Below, in pieces: positions 12,701-23,052 of a stretch of DNA of 64,000 nt. The stretch is taken from contig JARYHS010008074.1 in assembly GCA_031002005.1 (NCBI GenBank), forward strand, positions 348,774,932 to 348,838,931, given 5' to 3'. Source of the stretch: Vandiemenella viatica (taxonomy: Eukaryota > Arthropoda > Insecta > Orthoptera > Morabidae). The notes beneath the pieces were generated by a model. The model had not been told where the DNA came from. It saw only the letters and a list, made by a program, of their open reading frames with translations, and made no database searches. Positions within the stretch are counted from its first letter, which is position 1, and each line of letters begins with the position of its first letter. The position numbers were made by a program, and so were the translations under genes.

Positions 12701-15700
12701 AAAAGGTTAGAAACATTTGATCTAAACGCAGGTAGTTGGAATACACAGCTGAATTTAGGATTCTTCCTGGAAATAGTCAAGTATCGATTTACCATCAAAT
12801 TGTCAAACGCAAAAAAAAAAAAAAACAATTTTTTCGAAATTATGATAATTATTCAGTATTCTACATCATCAGTTTACGAAAAAATAACAATATGAAACAT
12901 TTTTGATGATATATGTATTATTTCTCCTTTGCAGGCTACGGCTACAAAACTGACAAACCGTACTACATCATTGCCAATTACACGGGCTATCCGGTGGCTC
13001 GTTTTGCCGAGGAAACGATAACTTACTTCACGGAGGACGTTGGATTGAACGCCTTCTACGCTTACCTCAACTACCGCTACCCGTTCTTCCTGAGTGCAGC
13101 CAACTACAGCATATCCGGCGGCTCCCACCGCGGTGAGGTGTTCTACTACAGCCGCAGACAGCTGCTGGCGCGCTACTACCTCGAGAGGCTGTCCAACTAC
13201 CTGCCAGCCGTCGAGACTATCGACGTCTACAGACCCATCCAGGTAGCTAACTCTTCTCTCTGCATGCTTCCTTCTTAAAACTATCGCTAGTAGGGGCTAT
13301 ACTTGTGTGCCATTACCGATTGGAATAGACAGATGTCATTAACTACATTTAAATAAAACTTGGATTTTTTTGAGCGCCGATGCTGTCGATGAAAGTTTCT
13401 TGAGAACGAGTAACAGGTAACAGTATATTCAGTAAATACAATATCTTTACCTTACGAAATTTTTAAGTAATTGTGGTGCAGCTGAAATTAATTACAGTGT
13501 ATAGAGACAACCTATCACTCTCTTCATAATAAATAAACGACAAAAGAAACGAACAACTGCCTGACATGGTCATCCAAAAATAAGAAGAAGGAAAATAAAA
13601 GAGTCAAGCGGTAGTGCGACTTTAGTAAGGAGAGGTCGATTCTTAGATAATCTTCGATCCACATTTAAGTGAGTGTCAGAGGATACTATCACTGCAGTTG
13701 TGTTTAATTTCGTTATTTATGTTTGACATCTGATTTTACTGACTTTTTTACTTCAAGTTTTGAGTAACTGCTTATTTGCTTGTTGACTGCAGACCGGCTA
13801 CTACCCGCACTTGAGGCAACTGGGTGGTCTGGAGGCTCCGCTGCGCCCTGAGGGCCTCAGGCTGCAGAACGCAGACATCGTCTCTCTCGAGAGACTGCGA
13901 GAATTTGAGGACCGCATCAGGGAAGCTGTCGATCTTGGATTAGCCATATCGGTGAGTACATTCTTATTCACAGTTGACACCGGCGAAGACGTATGTCTTT
14001 CCCTCTGCCAAACAACATACGAAACTAAACTCTGAATTTCCTTTCGGGAAAAAGAGTACAAATGTATCTCGTTTCTTCTGAGTAAGGGCATCCGATTCTG
14101 CGACTAGGATTAACAGACGACGATATATCACATATAATACTTTGAAGAACTGGCTCTCCTTCCATTCAGTTCGATGAGAGCTGTTGTTTAACAATAATTA
14201 TAGATCTGATGGATATTCTTCCTTCCTGCTGTCTGAGTTGTTCTCCGGAAATGAAGTAAGTAGCTTAACGTAAATGCAACGTCTTCATCGCCAAACAAGA
14301 TCTGCGAAAATACAGGGAAGTTTTTCGCGAAAAGTTGCCTTACGAGTGTCAATGGGAATCTTCGCCCTTCAGCACGAAATGGTAATCTAGTTATGCATCA
14401 ACTTCTGCAAATTTTTAAGCGAGATTGAAAACCTAGGATAACTTTATTTTGCTTTTAATACTTAACACTACAAGCTAACACGTAGGAAAGCTTCACAAAC
14501 TCTATGACAAATTTCAATAGGTACTCAAACCAAACAAGAACTTAATTTCATCACACATAAACCTTAATAGTTAATCATACTGACTAGCATTTCCTAAAAG
14601 AAGTGTATCACAAGTGCAAGGTACAAAATCAATCAGACTTCAGTCGTATTCAATCATGTTACAGCATTTATAATTGACTACGGCAGATTAATGCGGCAAA
14701 AATTTCAGATAAATTCACCATTAAATGAAGTTTGCGCAAAATCTTGTATTAGATTAGACTAAATACAAAATCTTGAATTCCTGTCCTACCTTCCATTAAC
14801 GGAGAAAACGTAACCGCTACTGATAGATGTAAGGTTATGTAGACAGAGAAAAACAGCAAATTTAGATGCCTGAAACGTTCTGATTTTTACCAAAAGAATT
14901 GCCATGCAATATTTATTTATTAATCCTTCAGATTATGAGAAACAATACTCTTAGTCACCGTGTAAATGATAGTAACATTTAGCCGGAATGACTTTCAAAG
15001 GACGAAAAAAATTTTTCTTGTATAAGCCAACGTAATTTTAGACAAATTATGCGGTGGTAAAATGAGTCGGAATCTATAAAAATAACTGAAACTCAGCTAA
15101 ATTTATTCCTAATTATTAAGTAAGTTTTCATCGCATTAGAGAACGTAAAGTAATATTATTTTTTCTGATTCAGCCCAAGAATGGCAGGAAACCCTACACA
15201 CAGAAGGAAGCAATCAACATGCTGGGCAACATGATTGAATCATCTGCAGACTCCATTTACAAAAAGTACTATGGCTCCATCTACAGGAATTTACTCTCCC
15301 TCTTCGGGCACATCGTGGATCCACAGCATTATTATGGCGTAAGTTTCCTTCCCTAAAGAGCTGTTAAATTCTTAGTTGATTTCTACGAACTAGCGTCTCA
15401 TCATCCCGGTCTTTCCAGGTAACTTCGAGCGTACTTGAACAGTTCGAGACTGCTGTCAGAGACCCGGCCTACTACCAGGTCGTCAAGAGGATTCTCAGTA
15501 TCTTCGAGCAGTATCTCGAATACCTCACTCCGTATTCAAAGCAGGAGGTGAGTCAGCTGGGTCGCCTGTTTCTATTTCACAACAAGCATAAGTCCATTCA
15601 AATATTTGACAAGCGAAAAACCATTGATTCTTCAGAAAACAACCCATTACTCTACAAATTTCTTTACAAATTGAGCGAAAACTGAATGTAAGGAATAGAT

Positions 15701-17797
15701 GTATTTTTTTATGATATGTGTAAATCACTCCATCACAACCTAGTAACGTATTCTTTGCGGCAACATATCATTTCTATCTAAAGACATTAGTGCCTTGATC
15801 TTTTCAAACAGTACGGGTTTGTCTGCTGAACTTTATAACCATTGCTTCCCAACGTAGCCCTCGGTTAATGTAACACCAGTTCGCATTGTTCAATGCTCAT
15901 ATCGTAAGAAAATCCTTCGTTAGTTCTCTAGTATTCAAGTCTCGTTGCTAGTCATTCCTAATTTTTCCACAGCTCGAATATCCCGGGTTGAAGATCGAGT
16001 CTGTCGACGTCAGCCGACTGGTGACATACTTCGACAACTTCGATATCGATCTGAGTAATGCCGTCGAGACATCTCAGGAGAAGGAATTGAATGAAGTCAA
16101 CATCTACGCGCGCCAGCAGCGTCTCAACCACAAGCCGTTCACCTACAACATCAAGATCACCAGCCAGACTCCAGGCAACTCCCTAGTTCGCATCTTCCTG
16201 GGCCCCCGTTACGACACCTACGGCAACGACATCCCTCTCGACGAGGCCCGGCGTTACTTCGTCGAGCTGGACAGATTCTACTACCAAGGTAACAGTCGCG
16301 GAGACCTTGACTCGGGATAAAACATCAAATGGTACTCACATTTGTCACCACGGTTCACTGATGGGCTTTATTTTGTTTCTAAAACTGGACGAATTAGTGA
16401 CAACAGTTCCTTTTAAACGAAAGAATGCGTTTCCTTTTTGTTTAGTAGCTCTTTATGCCAGGGCAAAGAGATAAGTCAAGAGTCCTGAAGCGAGTAGGGA
16501 GACTCCACTGTTGTTGACATATGGAGAAATGAAGAAAGTTGAAAGGGAGCAGGAAGTATAAAACACCTGGATAATGTTTAAATTGTAACGTAGATTCATA
16601 TTCAAGCGAAGACTTCTTTTCTGTGGCCAATTCATCCAATGTCTGTGGTGAATGCCGTGATTTTACTTAAAACTCCAGAATTTGCGGTTTGTCGAAAAGC
16701 AGGTGCTGTCTTGCCTGCGCAGATTTCACCTGCTACCAAATGTAGAGTTCCCCACTTCATCATATTCCAAACTCTAGGAATAAATAAATCATAACAGTGA
16801 TACATGCCATCTGATAAAACTTAATGAACTAGTTGCATGGGTAACTTCTTTATTATGATATCTAACAAAAACCCGTAAACAACATTATGGTACAGAACTT
16901 TAGAGAATCTGTAAGCGCATCTTAGGATTAAATATATGGAAAAATAAAGGGGAAAACGTTAAACTAGATGTGTATATAAGCTACCCAATGTTAGTAGCCA
17001 CTGAATTTTTAAGTATCCTTTCATCAATAAAATTACATCACGCTATGGCAGATGTATCAGTGACCTAATCGTGCCATGATTCCGACTTAGCAACCTCGCA
17101 AACATGATGTATCAAAGCGTAATCTATTATACGAGAATGACTTAATCATTGCGGAAACATCGGAATTAGTATCTAAGCACAATACTCGCTAGTGTATTAT
17201 TGCAGTTTATATCGTTTAACCATTTCTGATGGGATAATTACATGCCAAAGCACATGATTACGCATTCTTTATTAAAGAAGACAGCAACTTTTTCCGCTCT
17301 AAGCTTTTCGATACCCGAGAACGTTAACGAGATTAGGAGTACTCGTTGACTCATGTTGTTCACTGTTGTTTCCAGTGCAAGCCGGCTCCAACGAGGTGGT
17401 GCGCAACTCCCGCGAGTCGGTATCCGCCCGGCCCGAGGCTCCGTCCTTCCGTCAGCTGTACGACAGTGTGCAGGCGGCTCTGGCAGGCCAACAGGCCTTC
17501 CGACCCGCCGAGGCTAGGAGGCACCTCGGCTTCCCAGACCGGCTGGCTCTTCCCAAGGGCACGCGAGATGGTCTGACCCTGCGCCTCTACGTCACCGTCA
17601 CTCCCGTCCAGCAGGAACCGGAAGTCGCAGTGGGACAAGGGGAGTGGTTCACAGAAATCTCCGACGGAAGGCCCCTCGGTTTCCCCTTCGACAGGCGCAT
17701 CCCGTACAGCTATACCTTCAAGGTGCCAAACTTTTACTACAAGGATGTCACCGTCTTCCACAAGACGATCGACGAGATCAACCGCGCCGCAGCCTGA
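6638..17797 (+). CDS. Hexamerin (hemocyanin-superfamily storage protein), 10 exons
   Basis: Spliced CDS join(6638-6713, 9696-9823, 11231-11389, 11490-11667, 12935-13242, 13793-13951, 15174-15338, 15419-15547, 15973-16288, 17376-17797): 2040 nt, 679 residues, usual hexamerin length. All introns are GT..AG and every junction keeps frame. Residues 1-19 form a signal peptide ending STA. Hemocyanin-type N (about 25-150), M (about 150-430) and C (about 435-675) domains follow. Family hallmarks: KDILRLLVRVQQP, AKDFDTFYQTA, VLPPPYE, YFTEDVGLNAF, LLARYYLERLSN, NHKPFTYNI, GFPFDRRIP, NFYYKDVTVFHK. Copper-binding histidines of hemocyanin are replaced (NAFYAYLNYRYP, FYYSRRQ), as in hexamerins, so it stores amino acids rather than carrying oxygen. 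By hand count, about 98 of 679 residues are Phe or Tyr and none is Cys. N-glycosylation sequons NYT and NYS lie in exon 5. It is probably secreted by fat body as a hexamer. Exon GC is well above the introns. Confidence 0.95.
9696..9823 (+). CDS. Hexamerin exon 2: start of N domain
   Basis: Codes residues 26-68 and carries the diagnostic QKDILRLLVRVQQP helix of the hexamerin/hemocyanin N domain. Acceptor tctacag/ca, donor cag/gtaaac. The following 1.4-kb intron is AT-rich with nothing recognised. Confidence 0.93.
11231..11389 (+). CDS. Hexamerin exon 3: N domain
   Basis: Codes residues 69-121 with FLERGQPFSVFYEKHLEQ and AKDFDTFYQ, two of the best conserved N-domain blocks. Acceptor tatcgcag, donor cag/gtaccg. 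The next intron is only 100 bp. Confidence 0.94.
11490..11667 (+). CDS. Hexamerin exon 4: N to M domain
   Basis: Codes residues 122-180 plus one base: YLRDRVNEGQFVYAL and the VLPPPYEVFPQLF block. In many relatives a Cys follows the TA of this exon; here it is Val. Acceptor tctgcag, donor caag/gtgaga. The 1.27-kb intron after it has nothing recognised. Confidence 0.94.
12935..13242 (+). CDS. Hexamerin exon 5: M domain, former copper A site
   Basis: Codes residues 181-283. The copper A region of hemocyanin aligns with YFTEDVGLNAFYAYLNYRYP, in which the ligand histidines are Asn, Tyr and Phe-type residues. FYYSRRQLLARYYLERLSN follows; the usual His before QQ is Arg. Two NxS/T sequons are present. 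Very rich in Tyr (18). Acceptor ctttgcag, donor cag/gtagct. Confidence 0.95.
13793..13951 (+). CDS. Hexamerin exon 6: M domain
   Basis: Codes residues 284-336 (PHLRQLGGLEAPLRPEG, then a charged helix REFEDRIREAVDLG typical of the hexamerin M domain). Acceptor gactgcag, donor tcg/gtgagt. The 1.2-kb intron after it shows nothing recognised. Confidence 0.93.
15174..15338 (+). CDS. Hexamerin exon 7: M domain, former copper B region
   Basis: Codes residues 337-391 with NMLGNMIES, YYGSIYRNLLSLFGHIVDP, matching the conserved block around hemocyanin's copper B site; one His (GHIVDP) remains but the set is incomplete. Acceptor gattcag, donor ggc/gtaagt; the next intron is 80 bp. Confidence 0.94.
15419..15547 (+). 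CDS. Hexamerin exon 8: end of M domain
   Basis: Codes residues 392-434 (VLEQFETAVRDPAYYQVVKR, EYLTPYSKQE), the family block that ends the M domain. Acceptor tttccag, donor gag/gtgagt. The 425-bp intron after it has nothing recognised. Confidence 0.94.
15973..16288 (+). CDS. Hexamerin exon 9: C domain
   Basis: Codes residues 435-539 plus one base: LEYPGLKIESVDV, the beta-sandwich block RLNHKPFTYNIKI, then VRIFLGPRYDTYGN and ARRYFVELDRFYY. These open the immunoglobulin-like C domain. Acceptor ttccacag, donor caag/gtaaca. The 1.1-kb intron after it has nothing recognised. Confidence 0.95.
17376..17797 (+). CDS. Hexamerin exon 10: end of C domain and stop
   Basis: Codes residues 540-679 with GFPDRLALPKG, YVTVTPV, RPLGFPFDRRIP and NFYYKDVTVFHK. 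The usual Cys before GYP/GFP-type loops is Leu here. Stop TGA at 17795-17797. The C-terminus (NRAAA) lacks a prenylation-type CaaX motif. Confidence 0.95.
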
Positions 17798-17829
17798 TGA
17801 TATCTATAGCTGTCAGTTTTTTCACGAAA

Positions 17830-17835
17830 AATAAA
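17830..17835 (+). terminator. Poly(A) signal of hexamerin
   Basis: aataaa lies 33 bases after the stop codon, implying a very short 3' UTR of roughly 50-60 bases. Confidence 0.8.
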
Positions 17836-18160
17836 GCTTAACTTCTGACAACTAATATTGCTGTTGTATTCCTTCATTTGGGCTGCATTTCCCTATCCAG
17901 AATTAACCTATTTTGTATCTAATTTTATGTGGAGAACAACAAGTACTGCACAAAAAGCTTCATCATTTTGTTTTAAGTTTCTGAACTAAGGAGTTGAAAC
18001 ATTAGAAAAAGCGCACTATTAACGGCAGTTTCGCTCACAGTACAGTGACATGCTGATGACGATTCAACATCAACATTTAAAAAAAATACTTTTTCAATAT
18101 TTTGAAAAGTGATTCTACAAACCCATGTGACAAAAGAACAGTCGAGGGTAAAACTGTAGA
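17836..18160. other. Intergenic DNA, nothing recognised
   Basis: AT-rich with no coding or repeat signature that I can support. Confidence 0.5.
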
Positions 18161-18290
18161 GGACACAAAGATTAGAATATATGAAGCAGATAATTGAAGA
18201 TGGAGGTTGTAAAGGGTATGATGAGATGAAGAGGTTAGCGCAAGATAGAAAAGTGTGGAGGATTACATCAAACCAGACGAGAGACTGTGT
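18161..18290 (+). pseudogene. LINE ORF2 C-terminal tail fragment, copy B
   Basis: An open + frame reads EYMKQIIEDGGCKGYDEMKR followed by LAQDRKVWRITSNQ and a stop, which fits the basic, Cys-containing end of ORF2 in insect non-LTR retrotransposons (RLxYMxQI..DxGC..Y..MKR..xDRxxWR). Nothing upstream continues it, so it is a 5'-truncated insertion. The 3010-3125 fragment is a more decayed copy. Confidence 0.6.
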
Positions 18291-18490
18291 GGCGAGACAG
18301 TAAAACGTCAGTATAATATGCAGCAAGTAGTGCACCTGCAACCATTTGGTTTAATATGTTTTTGATTTATCTGGAATTGGAGTAAAGAAGTATTTTCAGT
18401 GAGATTTATTGTTTAATAAGTCTTTTGTTTCGAGGAGCGTTGTCGGGTGCGGCTTTCTACGGTAAAGGACGGTTCGGTGGTTGTTGCAAA
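18290..18490 (+). repeat. Dispersed repeat, copy 1 (probable LINE 3' UTR)
   Basis: Aligns with 45025-45255 in the same orientation: shared blocks include gagacagtaa, gtcagtataat, tttttgatttat, taataagtctt and tacggtaaaggac. Because it directly follows a LINE tail here, it is probably that family's 3' UTR; at the second site no coding tail precedes it. Confidence 0.6.
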
Positions 18491-19039
18491 GAGTACGAGA
18501 ATGGCAGGTAGCTAGTCAACGTCAATTTTTTGTACCACGGCACCTTTATAATGGTAGAAGTCTGCCTTTGAATACGAAGTTGTGAAAGAAGTGTTTTGTA
18601 GTGCATATCTAAGTAATTCGGACTAAAGTTTCTACAAGAACAGGGGATGTGACAGTTTTAGGTTTTTGGTGTGATGGTTTGCGTGGTGTTTGCCAGATGG
18701 GAGATCGGAAATCAAATCTTGACATTCCCTTTTCTACGGTATGATTTGCTAATTTAAATGTTGGTGGCGTTACGGAACTTGTATGTGGTCAGTTAATACA
18801 ACCAAGAGTAAACTTTAAGGCGATACATGCAATTATTCAGCAGTATAGAAGATCCTGCAATATGAATAATGAACCATGTATTAAGTTCCGAGCTGAAATT
18901 ATTATTAATTATTTCACGACATGGCACAAACAGCATTTATTCGTCCCGCGACATGGCTATCGTGGAGTGACCAGCAAAGACTTGATAATTAACTACATCT
19001 TTGTGAAAACCACACGATCGATTTTTCGACGCCGCGCAC
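18491..19039. other. Intergenic DNA, nothing recognised
   Basis: No supported exon, RNA or repeat signature. Confidence 0.45.
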
Positions 19040-19245
19040 ATAAACCGTCCAGTAAGGCCGGGTGCACATTGAAGCGCAGTTGACGCAGGCGGCGCAGCGC
19101 AGTATCTTTTGAGGCGGAACAGCGCGTATTGAGACGCAGAGCAGGGCAGCGCAGTACGGCGTCGAACGTGGCCTGCGCCAAGTTGTGGTCACGACACAGA
19201 AAATGTGCCACGCAGCTCTCTCGTGCCGGTTTACAACGTAACACT
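19040..19245. repeat. GC-rich patch with repeated GCGCAG motifs
   Basis: Begins near ggccgggtgcacattg and contains many gcgcag / ggcgcagcgcag motifs and their variants in an otherwise AT-rich setting. This resembles one end of a DNA transposon with subterminal repeats, but no opposite terminus was found, so the class is unassigned. Confidence 0.35.
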
Positions 19246-19988
19246 TCTTGCTTTATTTATAATCTTGCTTTACTTACAATCATTTTCAACTATAGAATAA
19301 GAAATATTGATTAAACTGGTGCGTAACCAACCTGCGATTCACAATATCAGTCATAATAAATACATAAAAATTAAATTTAAACAAGAAATTTGGACAATGA
19401 GCCCAAGTGGCGAGTAAATACAGCATTTATTTATTATACAACTGTCTGTTTAGAATTTTCACTTTTATTTTCTCTTTTTGAATTCATTTTTAATAAAACT
19501 TTGAAAAATTATTGATATATAGGCTATTGTTACATTTTTTTGTGCTATATCGTTCAATAGCGTCCCCAAGAGACGAATATTATTTTTTTACCTCCGTCCA
19601 ACTCCTAACGAGAGAGGGAGGATTCTTCTGAAGACAATTTCCCGAATAATTTGTTGAACACTGCTTTTTTAGTTTCGAGTGTTTCTTATGTTCTATTATG
19701 TAGTTTTCTTTTTAAAAAATAATATGAACTAAAAGAGAAAAACATTCTTATAAATGTCATGTACCGTCAAACGCTAAATAATTAAATAAATAACCTCGAA
19801 AATACTGCGAGACTATCTTCAGTGTTAATAGGTATTTGAGCGTTGTCGAGAAAATTACAGGTTAGATTATGCCGTGAATCTCCGCTCGAGTCATCCGGAA
19901 ATAATCTTTTGAGAATTCTCTTGTCACTCCAAAGCCAGATGAGAGTTTATTCTTTTCATATATTCATTTTTGCATAGTTTTATCTAAC
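19246..19988. other. AT-rich intergenic DNA, nothing recognised
   Basis: No supported feature up to the TCAG target site of the LTR retrotransposon. Confidence 0.45.
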
Positions 19989-20297
19989 TCAGTGTTAAGG
20001 TTCTTTAGGTGGTTTAATAACTGCTTTAATTAATTAATAAAGTCCACCAAAAAACAAGGTTATGTGAAGATGTTCGTTTATTTTGAACAAATCAAAACAA
20101 GTCTGCGACATTCACAAGCATAGTTGTTACCATGGAGGAAGGAATATATGGAGACGAGATAACGCGAAATCCGTGAAACCTCGTGAAAAAACTGTGCCTG
20201 CGCGGCGGACATCGTAGGAGTACCAAAACATTGGGCTGTTTGCACTGTGTCAGCTGCTGAGAATATTTCATTTTCTAATATTCTAAAGTTTTCTATA

Positions 20298-20368
20298 ATG
20301 CCAAGTTGCGATGCATATGGTTGCACAAACATACGAGATAGGAAAAAACCTGGAATAGCGTTTCATAA
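20298..20368 (+). pseudogene. THAP-domain first exon of P-type transposase
   Basis: ATG at 20298 opens MPSCDAYGCTNIRDRKKPGI then AFHK and runs into a clean splice donor (aagtaagtc). Cys4, Cys9 and the FH(K) match the start of the C2CH THAP DNA-binding finger at the N-terminus of P transposases. No second exon with the remaining Cys/His and AVPTIF box was found, so it is probably a leftover. Confidence 0.65.
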
Positions 20369-21208
20369 GTAAGTCACATTGTAATTATCGTTCTTGAAGT
20401 ATCTGACAGGCAACCGCAACATTAGTACCATTCGCTATAAATTTATTCATTGCTCTCAATAGGATCATATTATTCTCAAATTTTTGTTGGTGTAGTGTAG
20501 ACAATTTGCATATGTTACTATTTTGCACCTGAAAAGCTAGCCTTATTGTAGACAAATGTTGGAAATTTAATTTAAACGGGTCATGTTTACATCGCGACAC
20601 AGTGAATATGGTATTCTGCATGCATTACTCACGTTTAAGTTTACGCTGATATTGCACGATGAAATTAATCGTGATAATTTGTGCTGTGCGAACTACTAAA
20701 CGTGATGAAATAAACTTTGTTGACGGAAATGTAGTACGCAATGCATTTCTTGTGTTTAGATGTGTCTACATCGTTTGGTTTTGTAGCGGCAATATTAATG
20801 CAATTGTTGGCAGATTTAAATGCGGTGTATACCTGAAGAGAACAAACAATTTATTTATTATTAGCTGTTAGCTTCTGATTTTTGAATGTACTGATTTTTC
20901 TAGCAAAATTATATAGGCCACTACCAGTACAATATCTTCTAAGTAAGCTCAGAAACTATGAGGTTTTATGAAGTATTAATTTTTTTTAAAGCTCTAAACA
21001 TTGACTTATGCTTTGTTTTAAATTTCAGATATGACTTGTTTCTATTTGTAAATATGTCTGCAAGTATATTTCTAGATTTTGAAATCTTCTTTGTCAATTA
21101 CTGAAATAGAATGTGAAAATATAACCTATTTGAACATCAACTAAAATTTAAGGACTGTAGAAATAAACAGTTTCTTATTCAAGTTAAAAAGAATTACCTG
21201 CTCATTAA

Positions 21209-21720
21209 GTTACGTCCGAATTCTTCATTAAATATGGATATGGCGATAGTTTTTTTCTGGTCCAGGCCGCATTTCAACCTAACCACGTCAATTTTAAGGT
21301 ACAATATCTCGAGAACTAAGCGAGATATCAAAAAAATTTATTCTTTACTTTCAGTTTCCCTCATCGAGTTACATAAGAATTCGTCATCAAATTGCGGCGC
21401 TACGGTTATCGTTGAATCCCCTCATAACCTAACAACCTCACTTTTGAGACAGTAAATCTCGCGAACTAAGCGAGATATCGAAAAATTTTATTCTTTATTT
21501 TCGATTTATATCGTCGTGGTACATAAGAATCTATCACCAAATTTGACTTTGGGGACACGTTTCTTCTGAATTTCAACCAGAAACTCCACTCTTTTGAGAC
21601 AGTATATCTTGAGAACTAAGCACGATATCAAAAAATTTTATTCTTCATTTTTGATGTGTCTCGTCGAGTTACATAATAATCCATCATCAAATTGCGGTGC
21701 CACGGTTGTCTTATGATTCC
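21209..21720. repeat. Tandem repeat of about 150-160 bp inside the P-like element
   Basis: Units start at gttacgtccgaa (21209), gttacataagaa (21368), ggtacataagaa (21518) and gttacataataa (21668), spaced 159, 150 and 150 bp. Each full unit also carries aactaagc..gatatc and attttattctt. About 3.4 imperfect copies adjoin the right terminal repeat. Confidence 0.75.
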
Positions 21721-22437
21721 CTTGAGGTTTTTGTGCATATTTCCGTGTTTCTCTTGGTCAAGCAATATGGCGGCCTCCCCTCCCCACTTGTCTCCACCCG
21801 GTTTCACTCCAATATGTGGCGAAGGTCCCTTGCGTCGTCTCCATATATTCCTTCCTCCATGGTTGTTACAACCCAAAGATGCAATACTGACTTACTGAAT
21901 ACTTGCATGAATGTCTCTGTAACACTGAATGAATACTTAATGCAAACTAAACTCTCTGTCCAGGCGATCTGTTTATATAGAGTATATCGAATTTACGAGA
22001 ATTCTTCAAAGGCATCCGCCCGATATTTCTCGATCATTAACAATCACTCAAACAATCAAACATATTAAAAACAATCGGAATTGATACGAAATTAATTAAT
22101 AACATTACAATATGATTAGAAATGGTAATTAGAGATACTTAAATACAAAATTATTTACAGAAATCCTTTCAAATGGTGGAAAATTGTCCTGTAGACAGCG
22201 TAACTTACATTATACATGGAATTACAAACTTTTAATAAATTCTCTTGCATCATTCGGTTCTTAAACATATTAAATGGTCTTTAAATAATTTTCTTACCTA
22301 AAACAAAGTCTATATACACTTATTTACAAGAATTTACAAAATAAACATATCAAATCACTTTCAAGCAAACTTTGGCTGACTACAAATATTTCACACAGTC
22401 CAATGCTATTCAAAATACAGGTATTAGGGCTGTTACA

Positions 22438-22449
22438 ACCCCTCCCCAG
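22438..22449 (-). promoter_or_regulatory. Polypurine tract of the LTR element
   Basis: The minus strand reads tggggaggggt right before the 3' LTR, a normal plus-strand priming tract. Between here and the second ORF (22450-23052) the DNA is AT-rich and non-coding. Confidence 0.6.
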
Positions 22450-23052
22450 GATTCACTTAATTTTACACAGATAAAATTGATTGAATCCGTCACGAATCTA
22501 AGCAGGTTGAATGTACACATAATGCAGACACGAACAGATTACAACCAATCAACCATAATGACTTTTACAATGAACAAATACAATTCTTCATACATACAAC
22601 ATCTGCACATAGTCCATGACACTGATTTTACAATAATTGTCTTTTCTCAGATCCAATCATTTTATCATTTACTGTGTTTACACAACAAACGTTCAATGCC
22701 ATCACCTTAAGTTACAATTTTTTCACTCCAAATTACACACTTGATGTCTGCTTGTTAATTACACCAGTCTGTTTACATTTTACAGCTGATAATTTGTCAC
22801 CAAAATGTAGAAAGTCACAACATCATGAAAATACCAAAGTCTCTACACAAAACTGTCACAAATTATACATTGAAATGCTTACATCTGCATCTAAACTTAA
22901 GTACTCACACAAACTATTTACATGCATCAATTGACATACTTATTTACAAAATTAGATATTTACAGGCTATTGACCCCTCCCCAAACCATGTATTTCAATT
23001 AATTCTCATAAGTGGGTTTCAGGATTTCCCTGGAAACCCAGAACCATGTAAG

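Larger units (their letters stand above)
20131..21861. mobile_element. P-element-like transposon, internally decayed
   Basis: Perfect 27-bp terminal inverted repeats (20131-20157 and 21835-21861, beginning CATGGAGGAAGG) and a perfect 8-bp target duplication gttgttac (20123-20130, 21862-21869). The CATG-type end, 8-bp duplication and a THAP zinc-finger exon just inside the left end are the hallmarks of the P superfamily (known). No transposase catalytic region is recognisable in the remaining 1.4 kb, so it is non-autonomous. It lies in the 3' LTR of a young retrotransposon, so its own jump is younger still. Confidence 0.85.
19993..22437 (-). repeat. 3' LTR interrupted by a P-like transposon
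   Basis: Positions 19993-20130 and 21870-22437 together reproduce the 26177-26872 LTR; removing the insert and one 8-bp duplication leaves 706 bp. The extra 10 bp is a local actgaatact-type duplication near 21895. The insertion therefore postdates the LTR element. Confidence 0.92.

Noticed and set aside
13801..14194. Minus-strand frames opposite hexamerin exon 6
   Set aside because: They are shadows of the coding exon, with no family resemblance of their own.
17360..17761. 133-codon minus-strand frame opposite hexamerin exon 10
   Set aside because: Composition mirrors the sense exon; a typical antisense shadow of GC-rich coding DNA.
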